This document shows, in pieces, positions 23,762 through 32,465 of a stretch of DNA of 64,000 nt. The first letter of the stretch is position 1. The number at the start of each line of letters is the position of its first letter. This stretch comes from Rhodovulum sp. ES.010 (GTDB lineage Bacteria > Pseudomonadota > Alphaproteobacteria > Rhodobacterales > Rhodobacteraceae). The notes under the pieces are model-generated. The model saw only the letters and a program-made list of their open reading frames with translations, ran no database searches and was not told the DNA's origin. The stretch spans positions 3,512,501 to 3,576,500 of the forward strand of contig NZ_FSRS01000001.1 of the NCBI RefSeq assembly GCF_900142935.1, written 5' to 3'. The position numbers and the translations under genes were made by a program.

Positions 23762-24592
23762 TCAGCTCCCCGCCCGCGCCAGCGCGTCCGACAGGTCGCG
23801 CACCGCCTGGGCCGTCCGCGGGCCGAAGCCCAGCAGATACAGCCCGTCCATCCGGACGACGGCCTCCGCCTTCGCCGCGGGCGTGGTGCGGATCGCGGGG
23901 TGGGCCAGAACCTGGTCGGCGGTGTCGTCCGCGCCCTCGCGCGCCATCATCAGGATCACCTCGGGCGCGGCTTGCGTCACGGCCTCGTCGGTCAGCGGCT
24001 TGTAGCCCTCGAAGGCGGTCACGGCGTTCTCGCCGCCCGCAAGCCGGATGATTCCGTCCGCGGCGGTGTCCCGCCCGGCGGCCAGGATACGCCCGCCCTG
24101 CACCGACATGACGAACATCACCCGGCGTCCGGGTCCCCCGGCGGCCTCGGCGGCGGCCGCATCCAGTGCCGCGCCGACCTCTTCGGCCAGGGCCGCGCCC
24201 TTGCCGGGCACCTCCAGCGCCTCGGCCACGGCGGCGATCTTGGCCAGCACCGCGGCGCGGTCGTAGCCGTCGGGGATCTCGACGAAGGGGATCGCGGCGT
24301 CCTGCAACAGGTCGACCGTCTCGGGCGGGCCCGCGCCCTCTTCGGCGAGGATCAGGTCGGGGTCCACCGACAGCACGCCCTCGGGAGAGAGCCGGCGCAC
24401 ATAGCCGACGTCGGGCAGGTCGCGCACGGAGCCGGGCCAGGTCGAGGTGGTGTCGCGGGCCACCAGGCGGTCCGCCTCGCCCAACGCGACGACGATTTCG
24501 GTGATCGACCCGCCGACCGAGACCACCCGCTCGGCCGCATGGGCCGGCAGGGCGGTCGCCAGGGCGAGTGCGGCAACGAGGGGCCGGATCAT
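23762..24592 (-). CDS. hmuT: haem/hemin ABC transporter substrate-binding protein
   Basis: The 276-residue periplasmic protein has a cleavable signal (MIRPLVAALALATALPAHA). It has the two-lobed class III binding-protein fold typical of HmuT: VVSVGGSITEIVVALGE, DVGYVRRLSPEGVLSVDPDLILAEE, FVEIPDGYD and LTDEAVTQAAPEVILMM. The tyrosine in VGYVRRLS is a plausible haem iron ligand. Its ATG overlaps the hmuS stop (ATGA) and its stop lies five bases before hmuU. Confidence 0.93.
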   Translation of the reverse strand: MIRPLVAALALATALPAHAAERVVSVGGSITEIVVALGEADRLVARDTTSTWPGSVRDLPDVGYVRRLSPEGVLSVDPDLILAEEGAGPPETVDLLQDAAIPFVEIPDGYDRAAVLAKIAAVAEALEVPGKGAALAEEVGAALDAAAAEAAGGPGRRVMFVMSVQGGRILAAGRDTAADGIIRLAGGENAVTAFEGYKPLTDEAVTQAAPEVILMMAREGADDTADQVLAHPAIRTTPAAKAEAVVRMDGLYLLGFGPRTAQAVRDLSDALARAGS

Positions 24593-25644
24593 GCCGTCAC
24601 CTCCTGCGCAAGGCTCGGCAGGGCGGCCACCAAGGCGTTCCACGCCGGCGTGTGGTCCACCTCGCCCACGCGCTGGCCGAAGGCTTGCAGGATCAGCCCG
24701 CCCGTCGCGTCGAACGCCTCGACCGAGATCGCCGGGCCGCGTTTCGTCGGTTTCGCGACCGCCCAGACCTCGGCGACGTGATCGCCGCGCAGGTGCAGGT
24801 TGAAATCGGGGTCGAGGATGTTCAGCCAGGGGCCGGTCGGCTTGACCGTGCGGATCGGGCCGCCATGGATCTCGATGCAGCCCCGGTTGCCCACGAACAG
24901 CATGAAGGGCAGCGCGTCGGCGGCGAGCGCCTCCAGCAGCCCGCCCATGCAGCCGGGATCGAGCGCGCGCACGTAGGGCGCCCCGGCGATGCGGTAGGCG
25001 CCCAGCCGGTTCATGCGCAGCTTGCGCACCATCTGCAGGAACTGGTGGGTGTCGCTCAGCCTGTCCCACTCCGAGCGCAGCCGGTCGGCCTTGGCCGGGC
25101 CGGATTTCGCGGGCTCGGCCGGGGCGCGCGGCGCCAGCGCAAGGGTTTGGGACTGGTCCCCGAGCCGGAGCCCGGCCACCAGGTCGTCCCATTTCGCCGC
25201 GATCCCGTCTGCCTGCGGGAACACCTTGTGCACCGCATCCCCCGCCGCGTCGAACACCTGGATCGAGCGGCGGAGCCGGCCGCCCTTCTCCTCCTCGACG
25301 GCGAAGGCATGCACCCAGTGTTTCGGGAAAATCCGCAGGTCGATCGCGGGGCCGAGGACCATCGCCGCATGGGCGCCGGGGGTGTAGTCGCCGTAATCCC
25401 CGGTCTTCTCGATCACCGCGCTTTCGTTCCGCGTCAGCGCCATCGCCGTGCCGAACCCCGGCATCGCCCGCATCAGCGCGTCCGGGTGCGCCGCGATCCG
25501 CGTGACGCCCCGGCCCGTCTGCGCGGCCAGCACGTCGGCCTCGGCGATCCCGAGACTGTCGGCCAGGTCGCGGCTGCGCATGGTGGACTTTTCCTGCCGG
25601 ACGGCCCTGATCCGCTCCGGCGACAGTGCAGTGCCCTCTCCCAT
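24589..25644 (-). CDS. hmuS: HmuS/ChuS-family haem-degrading or haem-transport factor
   Basis: The 351-residue cytoplasmic protein has the duplicated HemS/ChuX fold: the first repeat with MRAMPGFGTAMALTRNESAVIEK and IDLRIFPKHWVHAFAVEEEK, the second with ALPFMLFVGNRGCIEIHGGP and ILDPDFNLHLRGDHVAEVW. Family members bind haem; ChuS degrades it with oxygen, others deliver it. It is the first gene of the minus-strand operon and diverges from hmuR. With hutW on the other strand, the cell appears to have an oxygen-using and an oxygen-free route. Confidence 0.9.
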   Translation of the reverse strand: MGEGTALSPERIRAVRQEKSTMRSRDLADSLGIAEADVLAAQTGRGVTRIAAHPDALMRAMPGFGTAMALTRNESAVIEKTGDYGDYTPGAHAAMVLGPAIDLRIFPKHWVHAFAVEEEKGGRLRRSIQVFDAAGDAVHKVFPQADGIAAKWDDLVAGLRLGDQSQTLALAPRAPAEPAKSGPAKADRLRSEWDRLSDTHQFLQMVRKLRMNRLGAYRIAGAPYVRALDPGCMGGLLEALAADALPFMLFVGNRGCIEIHGGPIRTVKPTGPWLNILDPDFNLHLRGDHVAEVWAVAKPTKRGPAISVEAFDATGGLILQAFGQRVGEVDHTPAWNALVAALPSLAQEVTA

Positions 25645-25876
25645 GGGAGGCTCCCTTCACATCGGTTGTCGTGGAATGCGGCCTGGCTGTCCGGGGCGCG
25701 GCCCCGGCCTTGCTGGATCGCTGGGCCGTTCGCGCGGCCTTCAATGTTGACAGAAACTATCAGATTAACTAGCCGATGCAACAGCCCCGTTCGGCCGAAC
25801 GGGGCGATCATCGAGAACATCACGCGCCAGCCTTCCGCCAGCCACGTCAAATTCGTGTTCTGACAAGGGGATAGGT
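25645..25876. promoter_or_regulatory. divergent hmuS/hmuR control region
   Basis: The region has an AT-rich core near 25740-25780, unusual for this DNA. A TTGACA at 25747-25752 faces hmuR; with a 17-base spacer the -10 would be the weak TAGCCG at 25770. I looked for Irr (ICE), RirA and Fur consensus palindromes and could not identify a convincing one, although iron control is expected. Confidence 0.35.
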
Positions 25877-27880
25877 ATGAACGCGCGATCCAAGATCATG
25901 TGCCTGCTGCTGGGCGGCACGGCCCTTACGCTTGCCCTGCCGGCCGCGGCGCAGGACAGCTTCACCCTCGATCCGGTCTTCCTCGCCAAGAGCAAGCGCG
26001 AGGTCCTGACCGATACCGCCACCGCCGAGACCGTCGTCGACCAGGAGGAAATCGAGGACCGTCAGGCCTCGACCGTGGCCGAGCTGGTCGATTCGGTGCC
26101 CGGCGTGACGCTGATCAACGGCACCACGCCGCAGGGCTCGGGCATCAACATCCGCGGTTTCGGCGCGAATGCCACCTACGGGTCCGACCAGAAGGTGGCG
26201 ATCCAGGTGGACGGCGCCAGCGTGGGCTCGGAGGAGCTCTACCGGATCGGCACCCAGCTGTTCACCGACCCCGAGCTCTACGAGGAGGTGACGGTGATCC
26301 GCGGCATCGCGGGCACCTTCGAATACGGCTCTGGCATCGTCGGCGGGCTGGTGCGGCTGGACAGCAAGGACGCCTCGGATTTCACCGGGGGCGAGCCCGG
26401 CTTCAAGTTGCGCCAGACCCTGCAATACGGGACCAACGGCGATGCGTGGGCGTCCTCGACGATCCTGGCCTGGCAACCGACCGAGCGGCTGGAGTTCCTG
26501 GGCAATTACACCTGGCGCAGCCAGGACGTGCAGCAGGACGGATCGGGCGACGATATCGGCGCAGACGGGTTCGACCTGCCGTCCTGGCTGGTGAAGGGGA
26601 AATACACCTTCGGCGCGGGCGACGCGCATTCCGTCAGCCTGAGCTTCTCGGACACCAGTTCCGACGAGACCGACGTGCCCTACGACACCTTCGGCACGGC
26701 CCCCGGCTCGTTCGGCAATGTCGACCGCGAGACCCGGTCGCGCACCGCGGTGCTGGAATACCGCTTCGATCCGGCCGACAACCCGCTGGTGAACCTTACC
26801 GCGACGCTGTCCTATGCCGACCAGAAGATCGACCAGCAATACGTGCCCGGCAGTTCGTCCTGCGAGGGCGGGGGCTGCGGCTTTCCCTTCCCGCCGGGCG
26901 GCTTTCCGACGACCAATGCCGACCACCGCTACGAGACGGCCAAGCTGACGGTGAAGAACCAGGCGCTGTTCGACCTGGGCGCGGTCGGCCACGACCTGCG
27001 CACCGGCATCGAACTGGTCCGCAAGGACCGGCTCGACGCGAACTCGGCGCCCGGCGGCACCGACGAACGGCTGGCCCTTTTCGTGGTGGACGACATGACG
27101 ATGGGCGGGCTGACCCTGACGCCCGCCCTGCGGTTCGAGACGCAGGAGATCGGCGGGTCGGCCTATGGCGACTACGACAACGACGCGCTGATGGGCGGGA
27201 TTTCGGCGCGCTACGCCTTCGGCAATGGCTGGGCCGTGTTCGGCAGCGCGGCCTATACCGAGAACCTGCCGATCCTCGACGATCTCGGCACGCCCGCCTA
27301 CATGACCCGGAGCGAAAAGGCCCGCAGCTACGAGATCGGGCTGTCCTACGACCGCGCGGGGGTGGTCCGCGACGGCGACGATTTCGCCCTCAAGGCCAAT
27401 CTTTATCACACCGATATCTGGGACATCACCTCCTACACGACGTCCATGATGACCCCGATCACCGAGGCGCGGATGGAGGGGCTGGAACTGGAAGCCGCCT
27501 ACAGCCTGTCTACGGGCCACTACGTCGACGTGAACGCCAATATCGCGCGCGGCGAGAACCGCACGCCGGGCCTCGGGGACGACTGGGAGGGCACGCCGGC
27601 CGACCAGCTGCGCGTGACGCTGGGGCGCAAGTGGGGCGACCGCCTCGACCTGAGTTGGGAGGTGGTGCACGACGCCCGGATGGACCGGTCGGCGACCCCG
27701 ACGCCGTCCAGCACCGTGCACAACCTCCGCGCCACCTGGCGGCCCGGGACGGGCCCCTTCGAGGGCACCGAAATCCGGCTCGGCATGGAGAACGCCTTCG
27801 ACCTGGACTACACGCCGCATCTGGCCACGCGGCGCGCCCCGGGGCGGACGATCAAGCTCACCCTGGCGCGCACCTTCTGA
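25877..27880 (+). CDS. hmuR: TonB-dependent haem receptor
   Basis: The 667-residue outer-membrane receptor has a signal peptide (cleavage near residue 26, after PAAAQ), a plug domain (about 40-155 with VDQEEIEDRQAS, VAELVDSVPGVTLING and GINIRGFGAN) and a beta-barrel that ends in the required C-terminal phenylalanine (TLARTF). A cysteine pair in CEGGGC lies in a predicted extracellular loop. Its place beside hmuSTUV and tonB identifies haem as the likely ligand. A GC-rich hairpin follows the stop. Confidence 0.9.
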   Translation: MNARSKIMCLLLGGTALTLALPAAAQDSFTLDPVFLAKSKREVLTDTATAETVVDQEEIEDRQASTVAELVDSVPGVTLINGTTPQGSGINIRGFGANATYGSDQKVAIQVDGASVGSEELYRIGTQLFTDPELYEEVTVIRGIAGTFEYGSGIVGGLVRLDSKDASDFTGGEPGFKLRQTLQYGTNGDAWASSTILAWQPTERLEFLGNYTWRSQDVQQDGSGDDIGADGFDLPSWLVKGKYTFGAGDAHSVSLSFSDTSSDETDVPYDTFGTAPGSFGNVDRETRSRTAVLEYRFDPADNPLVNLTATLSYADQKIDQQYVPGSSSCEGGGCGFPFPPGGFPTTNADHRYETAKLTVKNQALFDLGAVGHDLRTGIELVRKDRLDANSAPGGTDERLALFVVDDMTMGGLTLTPALRFETQEIGGSAYGDYDNDALMGGISARYAFGNGWAVFGSAAYTENLPILDDLGTPAYMTRSEKARSYEIGLSYDRAGVVRDGDDFALKANLYHTDIWDITSYTTSMMTPITEARMEGLELEAAYSLSTGHYVDVNANIARGENRTPGLGDDWEGTPADQLRVTLGRKWGDRLDLSWEVVHDARMDRSATPTPSSTVHNLRATWRPGTGPFEGTEIRLGMENAFDLDYTPHLATRRAPGRTIKLTLARTF

Positions 27881-27915
27881 GGCCGCCCCGCCCGTGACGC
27901 AGGGCCTGTCGGCGA

Positions 27916-27945
27916 CCCGCGGGGGCGAGAGCCCGCCCCCGCGGG
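27916..27945. terminator. hairpin after hmuR
   Basis: A perfect 12-bp G+C stem (CCCGCGGGGGCG at 27916-27927, complement at 27934-27945) with a 6-base loop lies about 35 bases after the hmuR stop. There is no T-run, so termination strength is uncertain; it may protect the 3' end. Confidence 0.5.
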
Positions 27946-28076
27946 GTCCCGGCGGCCGGGCGATGGCGCGCATTCTACGGGCATTGTCGATATCTTGCGG
28001 GGGTATGTTAAACCGGCGTTGACGCCTTGCGACGACACATGTGCCCAAGTCAACCAGCACACAGGGCGCATCGGCC

Positions 28077-30275
28077 ATGCAGGAACTTCTGAGGACCGTG
28101 ACGGGGAAACTCGTCCTCGCAGCCGGAATCGCGATCACGTTGATCGTTTCGGGCTATATCGGATACAGCGGCTGGCGCGCGTCGCATCGGGCCGACCACC
28201 AGGTGATGGAGCTTGCCACCGAAAAGGCGGGCGCGATCGCGCAGACGATCGCGGCTCAGGTGACCGAGGCGACATCGGCGGGCGCGGCGCTGAGCGGCGG
28301 GTTGGCCGGCTACATGGCCACCGGCGACGCAACGGCATCGGACGTCATCGAGATTCTCAAGGGCGTTCCGACGCAGTACGACACGGTCTTTTCGGCCTGG
28401 ATGGCCGGGCTGCCCGATGGCGCGACGGACGACTTCATCGCGGGCGGCGAAGGCCGGAACGACAACGGGGTGTTTACCCCCTACTGGACCAAGTCGACAG
28501 CGGGCGGGCTGGAGTTCCAGACCTTCCCGATCGAAACCGACGCCCAGTGGTTCGCGCTGCCCGTCAGGGGCGGCAAGAGCATCATCACCGAGCCCTACCT
28601 GTCGACCGAGAATCGCCTGCTGACCTCGGTCGCGGTTCCCGTGCGGGTCGAGGGCCGCATCGCCGGTGTCGCCGGCGTCGACATCGTGCTGACCGACCTG
28701 ACCACGATGCTCGGCGGTCTCAAGACGTTCGAGGGCGGGCGCGTCACGCTGGTCGACAGCGGCGGCAAGTGGCTGGCCAACCCGGACGAGACCGATCTCA
28801 CGCAACCTTACGACGAGGCCGGCGCGGACCTCATCATGGCGGCGCTGTCCGATGGCGAGCCGCGGGTGATCGAGGGCCTGCCGGGCGGCGCGACGCGCCT
28901 GGTCTACCCGTTCACGGCGCCGGGCATGAACACCACCTGGGCGACGCTGCTGGACGTGCCCGCGGCGGTCTTCACCGCGCCGGTCCGAAGCGCCGTCGTC
29001 GAAGCGGTTTTCAGCGGCGTGCTCATTCTTCTCATGGCGCTTGCCACGATCTACCTGACCGCGCGCTCTCTGGTCGGGCGCCCGCTCAGCGACATGCTCG
29101 CCTCGGTCAACAAGCTCGCCTCCGGGCAGTACGGCGAGCAGGTGCGCGGCACCGAAAGAACCGACGACGTCGGCACGATGGCGGCCTCCGTCGAAGCGTT
29201 GCGGGAGGGTCTGCTCCAGAAAGAGGAGCTTGAGAAAGACCAGGAGCGGCAGCAGGAAGAACAGGCCCGGGTGGTCGAGACACTGGCCTCCAGCCTCCGG
29301 GCCCTGGCCGCGGGCGATCTGTCGCGGACCATCGACGACAGGTTCTCGGGATCGTACGAGGCGCTGCGCGAGGACTTCAACGCCACCATCAACACGCTGA
29401 ACGACATGATGGCCACCCTGTCCGAAAGCATCCGCGAGATTCGGGCGCGGTCGGACGAGATCAGCGCCGGCTCCGACGAGCTTGCGCGGCGCACCGAAAG
29501 CCAGGCCGCAACCCTCGAGGAAACGGTCGCGGCCCTCGATGAGTTGACCACCTCCGTGCGGTCGGCCGCGGAGGCCGCGGCGAATGTCGAGCGGTCGATG
29601 GCCGACACCCGGCAGGATGCGCAGAGCTCCGGGGCGATCGTGCGCGATGCGATCGGCGCGATGTCGGAAATCGAGAAGTCCTCCGACGAGATCACGCAGA
29701 TCATCGGGGTGATCGACGACATCGCCTTCCAGACCAACCTGCTGGCCCTGAACGCGGGGGTCGAGGCCGCGCGCGCGGGCGAGGCCGGCCGCGGCTTTGC
29801 CGTCGTGGCGTCCGAGGTCCGGGCGCTGGCGCAACGCTCCTCCGAGGCGGCGAAGGACATCAAGCAGCTGATCGATTCGAGTTCCGTTCAGGTCGAGAAG
29901 GGGGTCGGGCTGGTCAACCGCGGCGGCGAATCCCTCACCGGCATCGTCGAGCGGGTCGCGAAGGTGGCCGACCAGATGTCGGCGATCGCCACCGGTGCGA
30001 ACGAACAATCCGTCGGCCTCGGCGAGATCAACGTGGGCGCGACGGAACTCGACAAGGTCACCCAGCAGAACGCGGCGATGGTCGAGGAAACCTCCGCCGC
30101 CGCGGTGAACCTGCAGCAGGAGGCGACGGCGCTTGAACGGCAGGTCGAGCGTTTCACGCTCCGGGGCGGTGGCGGTCGGTCGACCGCGGCGCCGGGCGTG
30201 GTCCCCCGGCCGCAGGCCGCTGCGCCCGCGCCGCGAAAGGCCGTGGTCAACGGCGATGGCTGGCAGGACTTCTGA
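28077..30275 (+). CDS. methyl-accepting chemotaxis protein
   Basis: The 732-residue transmembrane chemoreceptor has a first membrane helix (about 10-30), a periplasmic Cache-type sensor (about 35-285, with [20 protein letters not shown] and [21 protein letters not shown]) and a second helix near 300-325. HAMP regions follow, then the signalling hairpin with [28 protein letters not shown] core (about 548-580). The C-terminus NGDGWQDF after a flexible Ala/Pro/Arg linker resembles the pentapeptide that tethers CheR and CheB. No che genes are nearby. Ligand unknown. Confidence 0.93.
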   Translation: MQELLRTVTGKLVLAAGIAITLIVSGYIGYSGWRASHRADHQVMELATEKAGAIAQTIAAQVTEATSAGAALSGGLAGYMATGDATASDVIEILKGVPTQYDTVFSAWMAGLPDGATDDFIAGGEGRNDNGVFTPYWTKSTAGGLEFQTFPIETDAQWFALPVRGGKSIITEPYLSTENRLLTSVAVPVRVEGRIAGVAGVDIVLTDLTTMLGGLKTFEGGRVTLVDSGGKWLANPDETDLTQPYDEAGADLIMAALSDGEPRVIEGLPGGATRLVYPFTAPGMNTTWATLLDVPAAVFTAPVRSAVVEAVFSGVLILLMALATIYLTARSLVGRPLSDMLASVNKLASGQYGEQVRGTERTDDVGTMAASVEALREGLLQKEELEKDQERQQEEQARVVETLASSLRALAAGDLSRTIDDRFSGSYEALREDFNATINTLNDMMATLSESIREIRARSDEISAGSDELARRTESQAATLEETVAALDELTTSVRSAAEAAANVERSMADTRQDAQSSGAIVRDAIGAMSEIEKSSDEITQIIGVIDDIAFQTNLLALNAGVEAARAGEAGRGFAVVASEVRALAQRSSEAAKDIKQLIDSSSVQVEKGVGLVNRGGESLTGIVERVAKVADQMSAIATGANEQSVGLGEINVGATELDKVTQQNAAMVEETSAAAVNLQQEATALERQVERFTLRGGGGRSTAAPGVVPRPQAAAPAPRKAVVNGDGWQDF

Positions 30276-30393
30276 ACGCCGGCGGCGCTGCGGTCTTTCG
30301 GGCAGTCCGCCCGCGGCGTGAGTGCGCGACGCGTGTCGCGCCCCTGCGCCGACGCGGCGGGCCGCCCGCCGCGGCCCCGGCCGGCCGCCGGCG

Positions 30394-30798
30394 TCATTGG
30401 GGCCCACAGCGTCGGACGATGGCGGCGCAGCGCTTGATGCGTCCGCCGCCCCAGCCGCCGCGGTTCTCGACATCCATGGCGCGGATGCGCCCGTCCGCGA
30501 CGGCGAATTCGATCACGCAGGCCGTTGCGCGGCTTTCGGCCTTTGGCCTTGGCGCCGCGCGCAATGTCCCGTCCGCGCCACGTGCCTGGGCCGAGGAAAA
30601 GGCATGGACCTTCCCCACGCCGTCCGGGGCGTCGCGGACGGCAACGGGTGCGCCGATGCATGCCGCGAGCACGGAGGCGTCTTCGCCGATGAGGGCGGTC
30701 TCGGCCTGCCGGAGGGTCTTCATCTGCTCGGGCCCGCAACTGGCCAGGACCCCCGCGCCGAGCAGGACGGCGAGACCGCCAGGTTTGAAGGGGAACAT
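30394..30798 (-). CDS. small lipoprotein of unknown function
   Basis: The 134-residue protein has a signal peptide ending in a lipobox (GVLASC, cysteine near residue 21). The mature part has conserved-looking pieces MKTLRQAETALIGEDASVL, ACIGAP, VHAFSSAQARG and FAVADGRIRAMDVEN with several cysteines. This resembles small rhodobacterial lipoproteins of the SmpA/BamE size class, but I cannot place it in a named family. The next upstream gene on the strand is a membrane protein. Confidence 0.6.
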   Translation of the reverse strand: MFPFKPGGLAVLLGAGVLASCGPEQMKTLRQAETALIGEDASVLAACIGAPVAVRDAPDGVGKVHAFSSAQARGADGTLRAAPRPKAESRATACVIEFAVADGRIRAMDVENRGGWGGGRIKRCAAIVRRCGPQ

Positions 30799-30825
30799 TC
30801 GGTCGGGTCCTTTCGCTGTCGGTGT

Positions 30826-31284
30826 TTATCGCCGCGCGGGCTTTCCGGCCCGAAGCCGCCCCGTCATGCGAAGGCCGTCGCGCATGTTCAGGCCCAGCAG
30901 GACGATGTTGATCCCGCCCACCAGGAGTTCGAGCGCCTGGACGGTGTAGAACGCGCTGTCGAACGCGCCGGCCCGCGCCTTCTGGGCCAGGAACAGAGCA
31001 GCCGGAATCAGGACGACGACGCCGTTGAACGCCACCGTCGGCATCCGGTTGCGCTTCACCCGGGCCAGCCCGGCCTTGGCGCCGTGCGACAGCGCGACCC
31101 CGCTGCCGCCAGCCGCGATCAGGGCCGGAACCAGCAACAGAAAGCCCCAGGGGATTGCGGTCTTGACCGCCACGACGGCCTCCGCCGAGCCGACCGTTTC
31201 CGTGACGGCGGTGGAGATCCAGAAGGTTGTGATCGTCGCCAGTGCAAGTGTTCCGGCAACGGGGTGGAGGGTTTTCGCGATCAT
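30826..31284 (-). CDS. hypothetical integral membrane protein, probably MarR-regulated
   Basis: The 152-residue protein has four predicted membrane helices (about 8-26, 43-62, 82-103 and 112-130) and a basic C-terminus (GRLRAGKPARR). I do not recognise the family. The ATG at 31284 is chosen because it precedes the first helix. Two ATAGC(G/C)-type palindromes lie 24-58 bases upstream and a third precedes the divergent marR gene, so repression by that regulator is likely. Confidence 0.6.
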   Translation of the reverse strand: MIAKTLHPVAGTLALATITTFWISTAVTETVGSAEAVVAVKTAIPWGFLLLVPALIAAGGSGVALSHGAKAGLARVKRNRMPTVAFNGVVVLIPAALFLAQKARAGAFDSAFYTVQALELLVGGINIVLLGLNMRDGLRMTGRLRAGKPARR

Positions 31285-31307
31285 GGGGTGCCTCGTTCGG
31301 TGATTCC

Positions 31308-31342
31308 ATAGCGGGCTATATAGCATAAAGATAGCGCGCTAT
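31308..31342. promoter_or_regulatory. two palindromic operators between the membrane protein and marR
   Basis: ATAGCGGGCTAT (31308-31319) and the perfect palindrome ATAGCGCGCTAT (31331-31342) have centres 23 bases apart, about two helical turns. A half-site ATAGC lies between them. The pair covers the expected promoter of the minus-strand membrane protein gene. Confidence 0.7.
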
Positions 31343-31446
31343 GCAATACGGCGATCGGGGCGCGCCCGGGAGGGACGCCTGCGCGCGCCTGGGGCCAGGA
31401 GGCCCGGCAGGACGCGTCGGCGCCCGTTTCGGTTGTGCCTGGCAGG

Positions 31447-31458
31447 ATAGCGGGCTAT
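31447..31458. promoter_or_regulatory. third copy of the MarR-type operator
   Basis: ATAGCGGGCTAT recurs here, 72 bases before the marR ATG and identical to the site at 31308-31319. Its position suggests that the MarR-family protein also controls its own gene. Confidence 0.65.
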
Positions 31459-31530
31459 TCAAAAAGCGTGCGGCGCGGAGGAGTCCCGCATCCCCGCCGG
31501 GTCGCCGATGCGCAACGAGGGCTTTCACGG

Positions 31531-32037
31531 ATGACAGAGACCGGGACTTCCAAAAGCGATGACGGCAAGGCCGCCGCAACAGGCCCCGGCGCGACCGCGC
31601 GGTTCCGGAAGGACGCCTCGGCCGGATATCTCGCCAACCACATGGCACGGCTGTTCTTTCACGGGCTTCACCGGCGCATTCATCCCATGGGCCTGGCGCC
31701 GGCGCAGTTCATGACGCTCCTGGAGCTTTGGCAGGAGGACGGGCTCACGCAGCGCCAACTCGTCGACCGCCTCGATGTCGAGCAGGCCACGATGGCGAAC
31801 ACGCTGCGGCGCATGGAGCGCGACGGCCTTGTCGAACGCCGCCCGCATCCCGACGACGCGCGGTCGCAACAGGCCTGGCTCACCCCGGCCGCCCTCGCGC
31901 TCCGCGCCCCGGCGACGACGTCGGCCAAGGACCAGAACGACGCGGCCCTCGCGGCCCTTTCGGAGGAGGAGAAAGCCATCTTCCTCGACCTCATGCGCCG
32001 GGTCATTCACACGATGCGGAGCAACCGGGACGCGTGA
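31531..32037 (+). CDS. MarR family transcriptional regulator
   Basis: The 168-residue winged-helix protein has an N-terminal flexible stretch (1-30), then GLAPAQFMTLLELWQEDGLTQRQLVDRLDVEQATMANTLRRMERDGLVERRPHPDDARSQ-type wHTH core at about 55-115, and a C-terminal dimerisation helix. The DDAR wing is standard for MarR. It is divergent from the four-helix membrane protein, and three copies of a 12-bp palindrome lie between them. The ligand is not apparent. Confidence 0.9.
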   Translation: MTETGTSKSDDGKAAATGPGATARFRKDASAGYLANHMARLFFHGLHRRIHPMGLAPAQFMTLLELWQEDGLTQRQLVDRLDVEQATMANTLRRMERDGLVERRPHPDDARSQQAWLTPAALALRAPATTSAKDQNDAALAALSEEEKAIFLDLMRRVIHTMRSNRDA

Positions 32038-32311
32038 ATCGCCCCGCGGCAAGCCCGGCGATCCGGGGCCAGTGCCCGCCGCCTGCGGCCCTTTGCGGGG
32101 CGACCGTCTCGGGGAATAGGCTGAGACCGCCGGATGCTGCGGGCGCGCCACGATCTCGCGCCGGATCGCGGAACGCAGGCGGCGCCCGCGGACCGGGCAG
32201 GGCGCGCGCATCGGCCATACCCGCCCGCGCGTTCACCGCGGCTTTCAGGGCCGTGCATGGCTGAGGAGCACCCGCCGGGGTGCCTCGGATAAACTCGTGC
32301 CTGATGGGAAG

Positions 32312-32386
32312 TGGCAGCCCGTAGGGGAATCGAACCCCTCTTTCCAGGTTGAAAACCTGGCGTCCTAACCGATAGACGAACGGGCC
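32312..32386 (-). tRNA. tRNA-Glu (anticodon TTC)
   Basis: The minus strand folds as a 75-nt tRNA. It has a GGCCCGT acceptor 5' arm pairing with ACGGGCT, an encoded CCA, an anticodon stem CCAGG/CCTGG around a TTTTCAA loop with anticodon TTC, and a T arm GGGGTTCGATTCCCC. The D loop is GTCTATCGGTTAGGAC. Last acceptor pair is G-U. It lies downstream of the recJ terminator. Confidence 0.95.
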
Positions 32387-32412
32387 ATGCCGGTGCGTGC
32401 GGCGTTACCTAG

Positions 32413-32455
32413 AAAAAACCGGCGCCCTGCGCAAGAGGATTCTTGCCGGTTTTTT
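32413..32455 (-). terminator. intrinsic terminator of recJ
   Basis: AAAAAACCGG on one side and CCGGTTTTTT on the other enclose an inner CAAGA/TCTTG stem. On the minus strand the hairpin ends in six T residues, a standard Rho-independent terminator eleven bases after the recJ stop. Its symmetry lets it work in both directions. Confidence 0.85.
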
Positions 32456-32465
32456 CGCGTCCCGC

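Noticed and set aside
25740-25800. Search for Irr, RirA or Fur boxes between hmuS and hmuR
   Set aside because: The AT-rich core contains no palindrome matching these consensus sites closely enough to claim; only a general control region was annotated.
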